Origin: an uncultured Pelagibacteraceae bacterium | Lineage (GTDB): Bacteria; Pseudomonadota; Alphaproteobacteria; Pelagibacterales; Pelagibacteraceae | DNA length: 64,000 bases | Direction: 5' to 3' | Assembly (NCBI GenBank): GCA_902577075.1 | Contig: CACGXV010000003.1 | Coordinates: 1-64,000 of the forward strand | In this document: positions 42,420 to 51,331 of the stretch, one piece after another | Numbering within the stretch: the stretch's first letter is position 1 | Layout of the letters: each line of letters opens with the position of its first letter | The notes under the pieces: generated by a model | What the model was told of the DNA's origin: nothing | The model's database searches: none | What the model saw: only the letters and a program-made list of their open reading frames with translations | Translations under genes and position numbers: made by a program

Positions 42420-42448
42420 TTGACTCTTATATTCTATGTTGCTGTACT
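42420..42448 (+). promoter_or_regulatory. Candidate potD promoter
   Basis: TTGACT (42420-42425) and TGTACT (42443-42448), 17 bases apart, in the 98-base gap before the binding-protein gene. A perfect palindrome CGTTTAAACG (42467-42476) follows in the presumed leader, overlapping the GGAGG Shine-Dalgarno (42476-42480) by one base, and could be an operator or a small hairpin that hides the site. Confidence 0.4.
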
Positions 42449-42484
42449 CCTTTTTTTATAAAAAAACGTTTAAACGGAGGATAA

Positions 42485-43603
42485 ATGAAAAAATTAAGTA
42501 AATTATTACTTGCTTTAACATTTGCAGTTTCTGTATCTACATCCGCTTTTGCAGTAGTTGTTGCATCATGGGGTGGAGCATACACAGAAAGTCAAAAGTT
42601 AGGATATGGAGATCCAACATCGAAAGCATTGGGTATACCAATCGAGTGGGTTGACTATTCTGGTGGACTTTCAGAAATTAAAGCGCAAATAGAAGCAGGA
42701 GCAATCACATGGGATATTATAGACGTATTCGCTTACGATACTATTAATGGTTGTGATGAAGGAATTTTTGTTGAATTTGATTTTGACAAAGACTTCCCAC
42801 CAGCACCAGATGGTACGCCTGCAAGTGAAGACTTCTTCACTGATATGCCAAGTAAATGTGCGGTAGGAAATATCTTATATTCTTGGAACTATGCTTATAA
42901 TAGTGATCTATTAAAAAGCACTCCAAAAACTATCAAAGATTTCTTTAACACAAAAAGATTTCCTGGAAAAAGAGCTATTTACAAAAGTGCATTAACTAAC
43001 TTAGAAATTGCTTTAGCAGCAGATGGTGTAAAAATGGGTAAAGGTGGAGAATTTATCTACAAAAAATTGGAAGAACCAGGATATGTTGACAGAGCAATGA
43101 ATAAAATCAAAGCACTTTGTGAAGATCCAAATGGCGGATGTGTATTTTGGTCAGCAGGAGCTCAACCACCAGAGTTATTAATGAGTGGTGAAGTTGTAAT
43201 GGCAACTGGTTGGAATGGAAGATTTTTCAATGCAGCAATTGGAGAAGGTGCTCCAATAGTTCAAGTTTGGGATGGACAAGGTCTTGACTATGAATATTTT
43301 GCATTAGTAAAAGGTGGACCAAACCAAGCTGACGCTATGAAAGCTTTAGCAATGATGACTAACACTGAAATGTTAGCAGGAAGTGCAAAATATATTGCAT
43401 ACGCTCCTTGGAGAAAATCATCAATTGCAGTTATGGAAGCAGGAGAGCCGTGGTATAAAGATGGAAAAACAAATATGGTTCCACATATGCCAACAGCGCC
43501 AAAAAATCTAAAAAGATACTTCTTAGTAAACGCTGAGTACTGGGCTGACAATGGTACAGAGCTTGGTGAAAAATGGGAAGCTATGAAAGCTAGTATTAAA
43601 TAA
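42485..43603 (+). CDS. potD: Polyamine-type ABC substrate-binding protein (PotD-like)
   Basis: 372-residue type II periplasmic binding protein (PotD/FbpA-like, SBP_bac_8). Signal peptide about 1-23 ending in AFA. The mature start VVVASWGGAYTESQ is typical of PotD-family proteins, and WDIIDVFAYDTINGC and SWNYAYNSD are ligand-cleft strands. Cys pairs (CDEG/CAVG, CEDPNGGC) may be disulfides. It has its own candidate promoter, a strong Shine-Dalgarno and a strong terminator, so it is likely expressed well above the permeases. Ligand: polyamine by family, unproven. Confidence 0.88.
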   Translation: MKKLSKLLLALTFAVSVSTSAFAVVVASWGGAYTESQKLGYGDPTSKALGIPIEWVDYSGGLSEIKAQIEAGAITWDIIDVFAYDTINGCDEGIFVEFDFDKDFPPAPDGTPASEDFFTDMPSKCAVGNILYSWNYAYNSDLLKSTPKTIKDFFNTKRFPGKRAIYKSALTNLEIALAADGVKMGKGGEFIYKKLEEPGYVDRAMNKIKALCEDPNGGCVFWSAGAQPPELLMSGEVVMATGWNGRFFNAAIGEGAPIVQVWDGQGLDYEYFALVKGGPNQADAMKALAMMTNTEMLAGSAKYIAYAPWRKSSIAVMEAGEPWYKDGKTNMVPHMPTAPKNLKRYFLVNAEYWADNGTELGEKWEAMKASIK

Positions 43604-43638
43604 TTAAAGTTTTAAACACTTTAATTTTATATTATATT

Positions 43639-43662
43639 AAGGGCGGTTATTTAACCGCCCTT
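43639..43662 (+). terminator. Strong intrinsic terminator between potD and potB
   Basis: Perfect 10-base stem AAGGGCGGTT/AACCGCCCTT (43639-43648 and 43653-43662) with a 4-base loop, then T up to 43667. The potB ATG starts at 43668, the base after the U-tract. GC-rich for this genome. It probably lets most transcripts stop after potD and a minority read on into the permeases. Confidence 0.92.
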
Positions 43663-43667
43663 TTTTT

Positions 43668-44921
43668 ATGAGCTCAGAAACAGGAAAAATTTTAACAACA
43701 GATGGAATTCCTTTAGAGGAAAGTCTTAAACAGGCAGAAAAGAAAAATAAAATTAAAGCTTTTCTACTAGTTGCTCCATTATTATTATTTTTAATAATTA
43801 CATACATGATTCCTATCGGAGATATGTTCTCTAGAAGCATAGACGACAAAATGGTTACAAACATGCTTCCCAAAACTTATAAAGCAATGGAAACTTGGGA
43901 TGGTAAAGAACTTCCACCAGAGGAAGTTTTTGAAGCTTTTTACTTAGATTATAAAATTCTAGTTAAAAACAAAACAGCAGGAAAATTACAGACACAATTA
44001 AATTATGAAAAAAATGGATTTAAGAGTGTTTTAAAAAAACTAGCAAGAAAACAAAAAAAATTTGAGGAAGGAAATTATAAAGAACAAATTATGAAAGTTC
44101 ATAAAAGATGGAGAAATGTTGAATATTGGAGAGCAATTAAAAGAAGAGCTCCATCTTATACATATTCAAAATACCTGAAAGGTGTAGACATGTACTCCAA
44201 TGAAGATGGAAAAATTGTTCAAGTTTCTGAGGATAGAAGAATTCATAGAATATTATGGATAAGAACAGTGGAGGTGGCTTTTTTTGTTACTTTATTTTGT
44301 TTTTTAATGGCTTATCCAATTGCACATTTACTGGCAACTCTACCAATGAAATATAGTAATTTGTTGATGATCTGTGTTCTTCTTCCTTTCTGGACATCTT
44401 TACTTGTAAGAACTGCAAGTTGGATGATTTTGTTACAGCAACAAGGAATTGTGAATGATTTCTTTGTTTGGACAGGTCTTGTTGCAGACGATAACAGACC
44501 TGAGATGATGTACAATAAAACTGGAACTTACGTAGCAATGACTCAAATACTTTTACCTTTTATGGTTTTACCTTTGTATAGTGTTATGAAAACTATCTCT
44601 CCAAGTCTTATGAGGGCTGGTAAGTCTTTAGGTGCAACTCCAGCGGTTGCATTTTTTAAAGTTTATTTTCCACTAACAATCCCAGGAATAGGTGCAGGTT
44701 GTCTATTAGTGTTTATTTTAGCAATTGGATATTATATTACGCCAGCACTTGTTGGAGGTGCATCTGGAACACTTATTAGTAATCAAATAGCATATCATAT
44801 GAAAAGTACTTTAGATTGGAGTTTTGCATCTGCAATGGGTCTGATGCTTTTAACAGGCGTGTTAGTAATTTATTGGATTTATAATAAACTTGTAGGAGTT
44901 GATAACATCAAATTAGGTTAA
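43668..44921 (+). CDS. potB: Polyamine-type ABC permease (PotB-like) with large periplasmic insert
   Basis: 417-residue permease, far longer than the about 285 residues of E. coli PotB. A first transmembrane segment (about 29-48) is followed by about 150 soluble, very basic residues (about 50-200) before the BPD_transp_1 domain (about 205-410). The EAA loop is seen in SPSLMRAGKSLGATPAVAF. The ATG is fixed because the upstream sequence is the potD terminator; no Shine-Dalgarno is possible between hairpin and ATG. Next gene is potC, 2 bases away. The insert could contact the binding protein or ligand. Confidence 0.88.
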   Translation: MSSETGKILTTDGIPLEESLKQAEKKNKIKAFLLVAPLLLFLIITYMIPIGDMFSRSIDDKMVTNMLPKTYKAMETWDGKELPPEEVFEAFYLDYKILVKNKTAGKLQTQLNYEKNGFKSVLKKLARKQKKFEEGNYKEQIMKVHKRWRNVEYWRAIKRRAPSYTYSKYLKGVDMYSNEDGKIVQVSEDRRIHRILWIRTVEVAFFVTLFCFLMAYPIAHLLATLPMKYSNLLMICVLLPFWTSLLVRTASWMILLQQQGIVNDFFVWTGLVADDNRPEMMYNKTGTYVAMTQILLPFMVLPLYSVMKTISPSLMRAGKSLGATPAVAFFKVYFPLTIPGIGAGCLLVFILAIGYYITPALVGGASGTLISNQIAYHMKSTLDWSFASAMGLMLLTGVLVIYWIYNKLVGVDNIKLG

Positions 44922-44923
44922 TT

Positions 44924-45778
44924 ATGGCATTACCAAAGTATACAGAACCACATTATAGAATTTGGCACTATTTTTATTTATTAATTTGTGGTTGTGTCTT
45001 TTTCTTTTTGATAGCTCCTTTATTTGTAATTTTTCCATTATCTTTTAATGCAGAAGAATTTTTGGTTTTTTCTGATGGAATGAAAAGATTAGACCCTGAT
45101 GCATTCTCTTTAAGATGGTATAAAGACATGATTTATGGAACAAAAAATCCATGGGGTTTGGCTGCAAGAAATAGTTTTATAATTGCAATTTTTGCTACAT
45201 TGGGATCAATTATTTTAGGTACTCTTGCTGCATTAGGCTTAAGCAGTAGACATATGCCTTACAAGGGTTTGATAATGGCAATTTTAATTTCACCAATGAT
45301 AGTTCCGCTAATTATTTCTGGGGTAGCGATTTTCTTTTTCATGGCAAAGGTAGGTTTGGCAGCTACTCATTTGGGTATTATATTGGCTCATATTATTCTT
45401 GGTACCCCGTTTGTGGTGATAACTGTAACTGCAACACTTTCAGGTTTTGATCATAGTATTACACGTGCTGCTTCAAGTCTTGGAAGTAGTCCATACAATA
45501 CGTTTATGAAAATTACTTTACCTTTGATATTACCTGGAGTTATTTCTGGCGGTCTTTTTGCTTTTGTAACCTCTTTTGATGAGGTGGTCGTTGTATTATT
45601 CTTAGCTGGCTTAGATAATACTACAATACCAATTCAAATGTGGACTGGGCTTCGAGAACAATTAAGTCCAACAATATTAGCTGTAGCAACCTGTTTGATT
45701 ATATTATCAGTATTGATTTTATTAACCGCTGAACTTTTAAGAAGAAGATCTGAGAGATTAAGAGGAATAAATAGATAG
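44924..45778 (+). CDS. potC: Polyamine-type ABC permease (PotC-like)
   Basis: 284-residue permease with six transmembrane segments and the EAA motif SITRAASSLGSSPYNTF (about residues 183-199). Normal PotC length. First transmembrane segment about 15-40 followed by the periplasmic RWYKDMIYGTKNPW segment usual in PotC. Partner of the long PotB. Ends one base before the convergent thiolase stop. Confidence 0.9.
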   Translation: MALPKYTEPHYRIWHYFYLLICGCVFFFLIAPLFVIFPLSFNAEEFLVFSDGMKRLDPDAFSLRWYKDMIYGTKNPWGLAARNSFIIAIFATLGSIILGTLAALGLSSRHMPYKGLIMAILISPMIVPLIISGVAIFFFMAKVGLAATHLGIILAHIILGTPFVVITVTATLSGFDHSITRAASSLGSSPYNTFMKITLPLILPGVISGGLFAFVTSFDEVVVVLFLAGLDNTTIPIQMWTGLREQLSPTILAVATCLIILSVLILLTAELLRRRSERLRGINR

Positions 45779-45779
45779 T

Positions 45780-46904
45780 TTAATTTACAGACTCAATTAC
45801 TGTAGCTATTCCCATTCCCAAACCAATACACTGAGTAGATAGGGCATATTTTTTATTTTCTCTTTTTAATAAATCAGCTGCTTTACCAGTAATTCTTGCA
45901 CCTGTTGCACCAAGTGGATGACCAAGCGCAAGAGCTCCACCATCTAAATTTACTTTATCTTTATCTATACCTAAATCTTTAATACACGCCAATGATTGAG
46001 AAGCAAATGCTTCATTCAATTCAACAATATCAATTTGGTCAGCTGACAAGTTTGCCCTCTTTAAAGCTTTTTTTGAAGCACCAATTGGACCTAGACCCAT
46101 GTAATCAGGGTCACAGCCTTCAACAGCAGTAGATACTATTCTTCCTAAAATATTTAAATTATTTTCTTTTGCATAACTTTCCTCACAAATTAAAGTTGCC
46201 GCAGCACCGTCTGTTAAAGGTGATGAAGTTGCAGCTGTAACTGTTCCATTTTCATCAAAAGCAAGTTTTAATCCATCTAATTTTTCCATTGTACTATTTG
46301 GTCTAATATTTCCATCAGTATCACAATCACCAATTGATACGATTTCATTCTTAAAATTCCCTTTGGTCTGAGCCTCGTGTGCTTTTTGATGACTTGATAT
46401 AGCAAACTCCTGTTGTTCATTTCTTGAAATGTTATATTTTTTTGCAACATTTTCAGCGGTTGTTCCCATCGAAAAATAAACATGTGGATTATCTGCCTTA
46501 TTTTCAGGATAGGGGATTGGTTCAAAACCAGTATTTACTCTTGTCATGCTTTCTACTCCCCCACAAACAAATACTTTTCCAGCACCCAATGAAATTTTAC
46601 CAGCTGCAATATGAATAGCCTCCATTGAAGAACCACACCATCTATCTACTGTCATACCTGAGGTTTTAACATTCATACCACTGAGAAAAGTAGTCAACTT
46701 TCCAATATTAAAACTTTGTTCTCCCGTTTGAAATGCACAACCAACTACAATATCCTCAATGTCATCTTTTTTAACATTTGATTTTGATACTAAATCTTTA
46801 ATTACTTCTGCTAATAGATTAACTGGTTTTGAGTCTATTAAGGCACCTTTTCTAGCCATAGTAAAAGGTGATCTTGAAAATCCTGCTATCACTGGTTTAA
46901 ACAT
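45780..46904 (-). CDS. Acetyl-CoA acetyltransferase (thiolase)
   Basis: 374-residue thiolase, slightly short for the family (about 390). Nucleophile C90 in DRWCGSSMEA, H329 in ALGHPLGATGAR and C359 in STQCIGLGMG are the complete catalytic set. It could be the degradative FadA partner of the 59512 protein or work in its own operon, whose last gene it is (15 bases after the DmdA-like gene). In that operon it would release acetyl-CoA or acyl-CoA from a 3-ketoacyl-CoA. Substrate chain length not deducible. Confidence 0.9.
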   Translation of the reverse strand: MFKPVIAGFSRSPFTMARKGALIDSKPVNLLAEVIKDLVSKSNVKKDDIEDIVVGCAFQTGEQSFNIGKLTTFLSGMNVKTSGMTVDRWCGSSMEAIHIAAGKISLGAGKVFVCGGVESMTRVNTGFEPIPYPENKADNPHVYFSMGTTAENVAKKYNISRNEQQEFAISSHQKAHEAQTKGNFKNEIVSIGDCDTDGNIRPNSTMEKLDGLKLAFDENGTVTAATSSPLTDGAAATLICEESYAKENNLNILGRIVSTAVEGCDPDYMGLGPIGASKKALKRANLSADQIDIVELNEAFASQSLACIKDLGIDKDKVNLDGGALALGHPLGATGARITGKAADLLKRENKKYALSTQCIGLGMGIATVIESVN

Positions 46905-46919
46905 AATTTAAATATAAGG

Positions 46920-48086
46920 TTAATCAGGAAATGGTAAAGAAGTTATAATGCCTTTTCTGTTTTTTCCATTAAAAGTGTTTATAAAAACTTCATTCCCTAA
47001 ATCCCAAAAATCTCTATTTATCATTGATAATCCTATATTTTTCTTAATTCTTGGGGAATAAATTCCGGAAGCAATTTGTCCAATCTTTTCATTGTTTTTT
47101 GAGTATACCGGCAAAGGAACTCCTGTTGGTTTGCAGGGTTCACCATCAAAAATTATTCCTCTCATCTGTTGTTTAATTCCTTCAGATTGAATCTTTCTCA
47201 AAGCATCTTTTCCAATAAAATCATGATCATCTTCTTGCTTACAATATTTCTCAAGATTGCATTCTAGTGGGTTATTTTCTCTAGTGAAATCATTACCGTA
47301 AGACATAAGTCCTGCCTCAATTCTATCAATTAGGTTTGGGCATCCTGGAGATAAATTAAATTTTTGACCATGATCCCAAATGATATCCCAAAGCTTTTCA
47401 CCAAGTTCAATTTCATTAAAATGAGTTTCAAATCCTTTGAAATAAATTTCAAATCCATCTTGCTTACTATATCCAGACCTTGCAATTATTTGTTTTGTAC
47501 CCAAAAAATCAAAAACTTTAAAATTGAAAAATTTTAATTTTTTTATGTCTTCACCAAATATTGAAACCAAAAGGTCTTCGGATTTAGGCCCTTGAATAGC
47601 CAATGGATAAACATCTGGCTCTATTATTTCAACATTATATCCAGAACCTAATGCAATACCTTTCGCCCACAGCAGGATATCTGAGTCAGCTATTGAAATC
47701 CAAAACATATCATCGTCTAGTTTAAGTAAAACAGGATCATTGATCATTCCTGCGGTCTCATCTATTATTGGAATATAAAAACATTTTCCAGTCTCCATTT
47801 TTTTTATTGAGCGAGGTGTCATTTTTTGTACAAGTTTTGCCGCATCAGGACCTGAAATTTGTACTTGTCTTTGGCAAGATACGTCCCAGACTTGAACTTC
47901 CTCTCTTAAATGCCAGTAATCTTCCTCAACTGAGTTTTTAAATCCTTTTGGTAACAACATGTGGTTTACAACGGTAAAATCTGACACGCCACATTCTTCA
48001 ACCTTATTAGTAAATGGAGTACGCCTTATACGTCTTGACATATTTAATTTAATATTTTTTTGATGTATTAAATTTTCACCACTCAT
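46920..48086 (-). CDS. GcvT-fold demethylase, DmdA-like
   Basis: 388-residue tetrahydrofolate-dependent GcvT-fold protein. The N-terminal block RRIRRTPFTNKVEECGV, then VVNHMLLPKGF, EEVQVWDVSCQRQVQISG and WISIADSDILLWAKGIALGS closely follow DMSP demethylase DmdA as I remember it from SAR11 and Roseobacter. GPKSEDLL, ARSGYSKQDGFEIYF and GLMSYGNDF are the folate/core motifs. Inferred: removes a methyl from DMSP or a related S- or N-methyl compound onto THF. DmdB, DmdC and DmdD are not nearby, and operon partners (transthyretin-like protein, ThDP enzyme, hydroxyacid oxidase) are unusual for DMSP, so a paralogue with another substrate is a real alternative. Confidence 0.75.
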   Translation of the reverse strand: MSGENLIHQKNIKLNMSRRIRRTPFTNKVEECGVSDFTVVNHMLLPKGFKNSVEEDYWHLREEVQVWDVSCQRQVQISGPDAAKLVQKMTPRSIKKMETGKCFYIPIIDETAGMINDPVLLKLDDDMFWISIADSDILLWAKGIALGSGYNVEIIEPDVYPLAIQGPKSEDLLVSIFGEDIKKLKFFNFKVFDFLGTKQIIARSGYSKQDGFEIYFKGFETHFNEIELGEKLWDIIWDHGQKFNLSPGCPNLIDRIEAGLMSYGNDFTRENNPLECNLEKYCKQEDDHDFIGKDALRKIQSEGIKQQMRGIIFDGEPCKPTGVPLPVYSKNNEKIGQIASGIYSPRIKKNIGLSMINRDFWDLGNEVFINTFNGKNRKGIITSLPFPD

Positions 48087-48087
48087 T

Positions 48088-48423
48088 CTATTTTGACCAC
48101 CACACAGTGTAGCTATTTTTAGAAATTATTATGGGTATATGATATTTTTTATTATTATCTTCCATTTTAAATTTAATATTTATTTCAGAAACAATTCTTT
48201 TCTCAGAAAAATAATCACCAGTTTTGCAAATCATTTCATATTCACACCTGATATCATCATCACTTAGATCAAATTCTTTATGTATTCTACCACCATCATC
48301 GGATTTACTTTTAAAGAAAATTTCTTTATCTCCATTTTCCTTTATTTGATAAATTATTACATCAATATTCCCAGCATGAGATCCATCAGTAGCATCTAAT
48401 AAGTGTGATGAAAATATTGCCAT
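48088..48423 (-). CDS. Transthyretin/5-hydroxyisourate hydrolase-like protein
   Basis: 111 residues, the length of HIUase. N-terminal SSHLLDATDGSHAGNIDV (with H7), GGRIHKEFD and the last-strand YHIPIIISKNSYTVWW match the fold and two of the catalytic positions (His and Arg). The C-terminal tetrad YRGS that is diagnostic for true 5-hydroxyisourate hydrolase is replaced by WWSK. It is packed between a ThDP enzyme and a DmdA-like gene with 1-base gaps on both sides. No urate oxidase or allantoin gene is near, so it is likely a repurposed hydrolase or a binding protein. Confidence 0.75.
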   Translation of the reverse strand: MAIFSSHLLDATDGSHAGNIDVIIYQIKENGDKEIFFKSKSDDGGRIHKEFDLSDDDIRCEYEMICKTGDYFSEKRIVSEINIKFKMEDNNKKYHIPIIISKNSYTVWWSK

Positions 48424-48424
48424 T

Positions 48425-50167
48425 TTATTCTATTGATGACTTTTCTCTTTTGCTTGCAACGGCAGAGACTATTGGGCTTAATACTGGTTTTGCTTTAACA
48501 TTTACACATGCAGGTTTTCCACTTTCCATTGCCCTTTTAAGTGCTGGTGCAAGCTCTTCTCTTTTATTAACTAATTCTCCATACCCTCCAAAACCCTCAA
48601 AAATCTTATGAAATGGGATGTCTCTAAAATCAGTTGCAACGCTTTTACCACTTTTAAATAATCTCTCTTGTTGTTGTCCAATTGAGGCCAATCCACCATT
48701 GTTATCAATTACAACAGTTATAGGTTTTTTTTCATAAAATACACTTTCAATAGACATACCTCCTGATAAAAACGCACCATCTCCACTTATAAGAACAACA
48801 TTTGAATCTGGATTATGATTTTTAGCAGATAAAGCAAACGAAACACCAACACCTAACATACTAAATGTTCCGGGATGCAAGATACCTTTTAATTTTTTAC
48901 CTTTTGCACCTGCAATATTAATTGCAATTTCTGACCAGAAATGTGTATTCCCTCCATCTATAACAAGCCAGTCATTTTCGCCCATTGCTTGTTGGACATC
49001 TAATGAAAGTTGTAGAGGATGAATTTTTCCACCATTTTTTTTTGATGCCTCAGCCTCTATCTCTAAATCTTTCAAGGATTTATCTACCCATTCCTTTTTC
49101 TTTTTTTTATTATCTTCGAACCAAGTTGTATCTAGTGTCCATTTATTATTTTTCTTTAAATTAGATAATGTATCCAGAAAAACACCAGGATCACTTAATA
49201 AACAAAAATCAGCTGCTCTATTAAGTTCTATTTCCTCGTGAGAACCATTTATACAAACTAACTTTGATGATTTAGGTATAAAAGGTGGGTTTCCAAAATT
49301 CATTTGATTGTCTAAACGTGCTCCAACTACAAGTACTAAATCAGAATTTTGTAGTGCATATTCTGAGGGAGGATATTGGTGTATATCAGCTAATCCCATA
49401 TAAGCATTTGCTTCCTCACCTAATAATTTTTGATGATATGGGACATTAAAAATTGGTATATTTAAATTATTACCAGCTGCTTCAAGATTTTTTTCTGAAT
49501 GAGACCACCAAACTCCATGGCCACCTATTATAATTGGTTTTTTAGCATTACAAGCAAGTTCTAAAACTTCTGATAGAGAATTTGGATCTGGCCAAGCTTT
49601 TGTTAAAGGTTTAGCTTTATGAGAAAATGGTCTTTCTTCTAATCCTACTTCTTCTGCAAAAGATGAAAACATTATATCTACTGGAAGACTAAGATGTACT
49701 GCACCTGGATAACCGTTGGTGGCAATGTGATATGCTTTGTCGACAAATTCTCTTATTCTAGTTCCATCGGTAATGCTTGCACTGTATTTTGTTAAAGGGG
49801 CAGCAATTGAAACATCATCTATTTCTTTAAAACCACCTGAACCTTGCCTTTTAAGGCTGCTTGAACCTGTAATATAAATAACAGGACTTCTCTCACCCCA
49901 AGCCTCCATCATAGAAGGAACTGCGTTTGTAAATCCCTCTGGTCCAACTAAGCATACTGATGGTTTTCGAGTAATTCTTGTATTGCCATCTGCTAAATGA
50001 CCTGCAATTTGTTCGTGAGGAGTATTTATCACTTCAATTTGACACTCAGTAAATCCCTCAATTGCTGGATTACAAAAACCTCCCGCAAGAGTAAAAACTT
50101 TACTAATTCCCTTATCTTTTAGAGCTCTAGCTAATAACGCTCCGCCTCTAATTTTATTCTCACTCAT
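48425..50167 (-). CDS. Thiamine-diphosphate-dependent enzyme (2-keto acid decarboxylase-like)
   Basis: 580-residue ThDP enzyme of the acetolactate synthase superfamily. Cofactor Glu E52 in NTPHEQIAGHLADG; ThDP/Mg motif from GDGAF at 462 to NN at 489-490. The middle domain is normal. It has no IlvN partner. The adjacent upstream gene is an FMN 2-hydroxyacid oxidase (no gap), so oxidation of a 2-hydroxy acid to a 2-keto acid followed by ThDP decarboxylation, as in the mandelate pathway, is a reasonable reading. Substrate unknown. Confidence 0.87.
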   Translation of the reverse strand: MSENKIRGGALLARALKDKGISKVFTLAGGFCNPAIEGFTECQIEVINTPHEQIAGHLADGNTRITRKPSVCLVGPEGFTNAVPSMMEAWGERSPVIYITGSSSLKRQGSGGFKEIDDVSIAAPLTKYSASITDGTRIREFVDKAYHIATNGYPGAVHLSLPVDIMFSSFAEEVGLEERPFSHKAKPLTKAWPDPNSLSEVLELACNAKKPIIIGGHGVWWSHSEKNLEAAGNNLNIPIFNVPYHQKLLGEEANAYMGLADIHQYPPSEYALQNSDLVLVVGARLDNQMNFGNPPFIPKSSKLVCINGSHEEIELNRAADFCLLSDPGVFLDTLSNLKKNNKWTLDTTWFEDNKKKKKEWVDKSLKDLEIEAEASKKNGGKIHPLQLSLDVQQAMGENDWLVIDGGNTHFWSEIAINIAGAKGKKLKGILHPGTFSMLGVGVSFALSAKNHNPDSNVVLISGDGAFLSGGMSIESVFYEKKPITVVIDNNGGLASIGQQQERLFKSGKSVATDFRDIPFHKIFEGFGGYGELVNKREELAPALKRAMESGKPACVNVKAKPVLSPIVSAVASKREKSSIE

Positions 50168-51331
50168 TTAGTAATTTACCTTATTAATAGTATTGTCTAT
50201 TACTATCTCAGATGTTACATCATTAATATCATTTAATCCAACCAACCCTAAAGTAGTACTAACTTCTTCTTTTATAATCTCAACTATTCTTCTTAATCCT
50301 TTTTTTCCATCTGCTCCCATAGCATACATTACGGGTCTTCCAATCATTGTATAATCTGCACCAAATGCTAGCGCTCTCACTATATCACTTCCACTTCTTA
50401 TCCCACTATCAAAGATTAAAGGAAAATTACTTCCAACCGATTTTCTGATTAGTGGAAGCATATTGATCGCTGCTGTAGCACTGTCTAATTGTCTACCTCC
50501 ATGGTTTGAAACTTGAATAGCATCTGCACCAGCATCTTTTATTTTTATTGCATCATCAGGAGACATTACTCCTTTAACTATAAGTTTTCCTTTCCATTTA
50601 TCCCTTACTCTCTTAAGTGTATTCCAATCAGTAGAACCTCTACTTTCTTTTCTTTTAAAAATTCCGTCTCCACTTTTTGATGTTACATAATTCATAGGTT
50701 TAGGAATTCCACTCAGCAGAGTTGATAAAGACCAAATTGGATGAGTTGCAAAATCAAAAAACTGTTTTGGACCTATCTTAAAAGGATAAGAGAAACCATT
50801 TTTGTCATCTCTAGTTCTTCTAGATAAAACTGGTACATCTACAGTTAAAATTACCACTTCATATCCAGTATTTTTTGCTCTTTCCAAAAGCTCCATCACA
50901 AAATTTTCATCTTGGAAAATATATAACTGCATCCAAGAATGACCTTCTGAGAGTTCATACATCATTTCTAATGTTGTAGTAGAAGCCATAGAAACACAGG
51001 TTGGAATATTATTTCTTGCACTTTCAGCGGCTAACATAGAGTCTGCTCCTGGCCAAGACAAATTAGTCATTCCCATTGGAGCAAAACCAAATGGAAAATT
51101 AAATTCGTATCCTAATACCTTTTTTTTAAGAGACCTTTTTTCAACATTTCTTAAAACTTTGGGCTCCAATCTAATTTGGTCTAGAGCTGTACTGTTGATT
51201 TCGGCAAGTTTCTCATCTCCAGATGCACCATCAATAAAATCAAAAACTAATTTGGGAAGACGTTTACGTGATAATTCTCTTGCATCTTTTATGCTAAAGA
51301 TTTTTTGACTTGGTAAAATATTATCACTCAT
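50168..51331 (-). CDS. FMN-dependent 2-hydroxyacid oxidase/dehydrogenase (LldD-like)
   Basis: 387-residue FMN TIM-barrel enzyme of the lactate/glycolate/mandelate group. Seen: LVFDFIDGASGDE near the N-terminus, Y137 in MQLYIF, acidic/basic VDVPVLSRRTRD, K253 in VKGV, and the catalytic His277/Arg280 in SNHGGRQLD. Electron acceptor could be O2 or the respiratory chain. Overlaps the S51 peptidase gene by 8 bases and abuts the ThDP gene. Lactate or another 2-hydroxy acid; the neighbourhood argues against simple lactate use. Confidence 0.9.
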   Translation of the reverse strand: MSDNILPSQKIFSIKDARELSRKRLPKLVFDFIDGASGDEKLAEINSTALDQIRLEPKVLRNVEKRSLKKKVLGYEFNFPFGFAPMGMTNLSWPGADSMLAAESARNNIPTCVSMASTTTLEMMYELSEGHSWMQLYIFQDENFVMELLERAKNTGYEVVILTVDVPVLSRRTRDDKNGFSYPFKIGPKQFFDFATHPIWSLSTLLSGIPKPMNYVTSKSGDGIFKRKESRGSTDWNTLKRVRDKWKGKLIVKGVMSPDDAIKIKDAGADAIQVSNHGGRQLDSATAAINMLPLIRKSVGSNFPLIFDSGIRSGSDIVRALAFGADYTMIGRPVMYAMGADGKKGLRRIVEIIKEEVSTTLGLVGLNDINDVTSEIVIDNTINKVNY

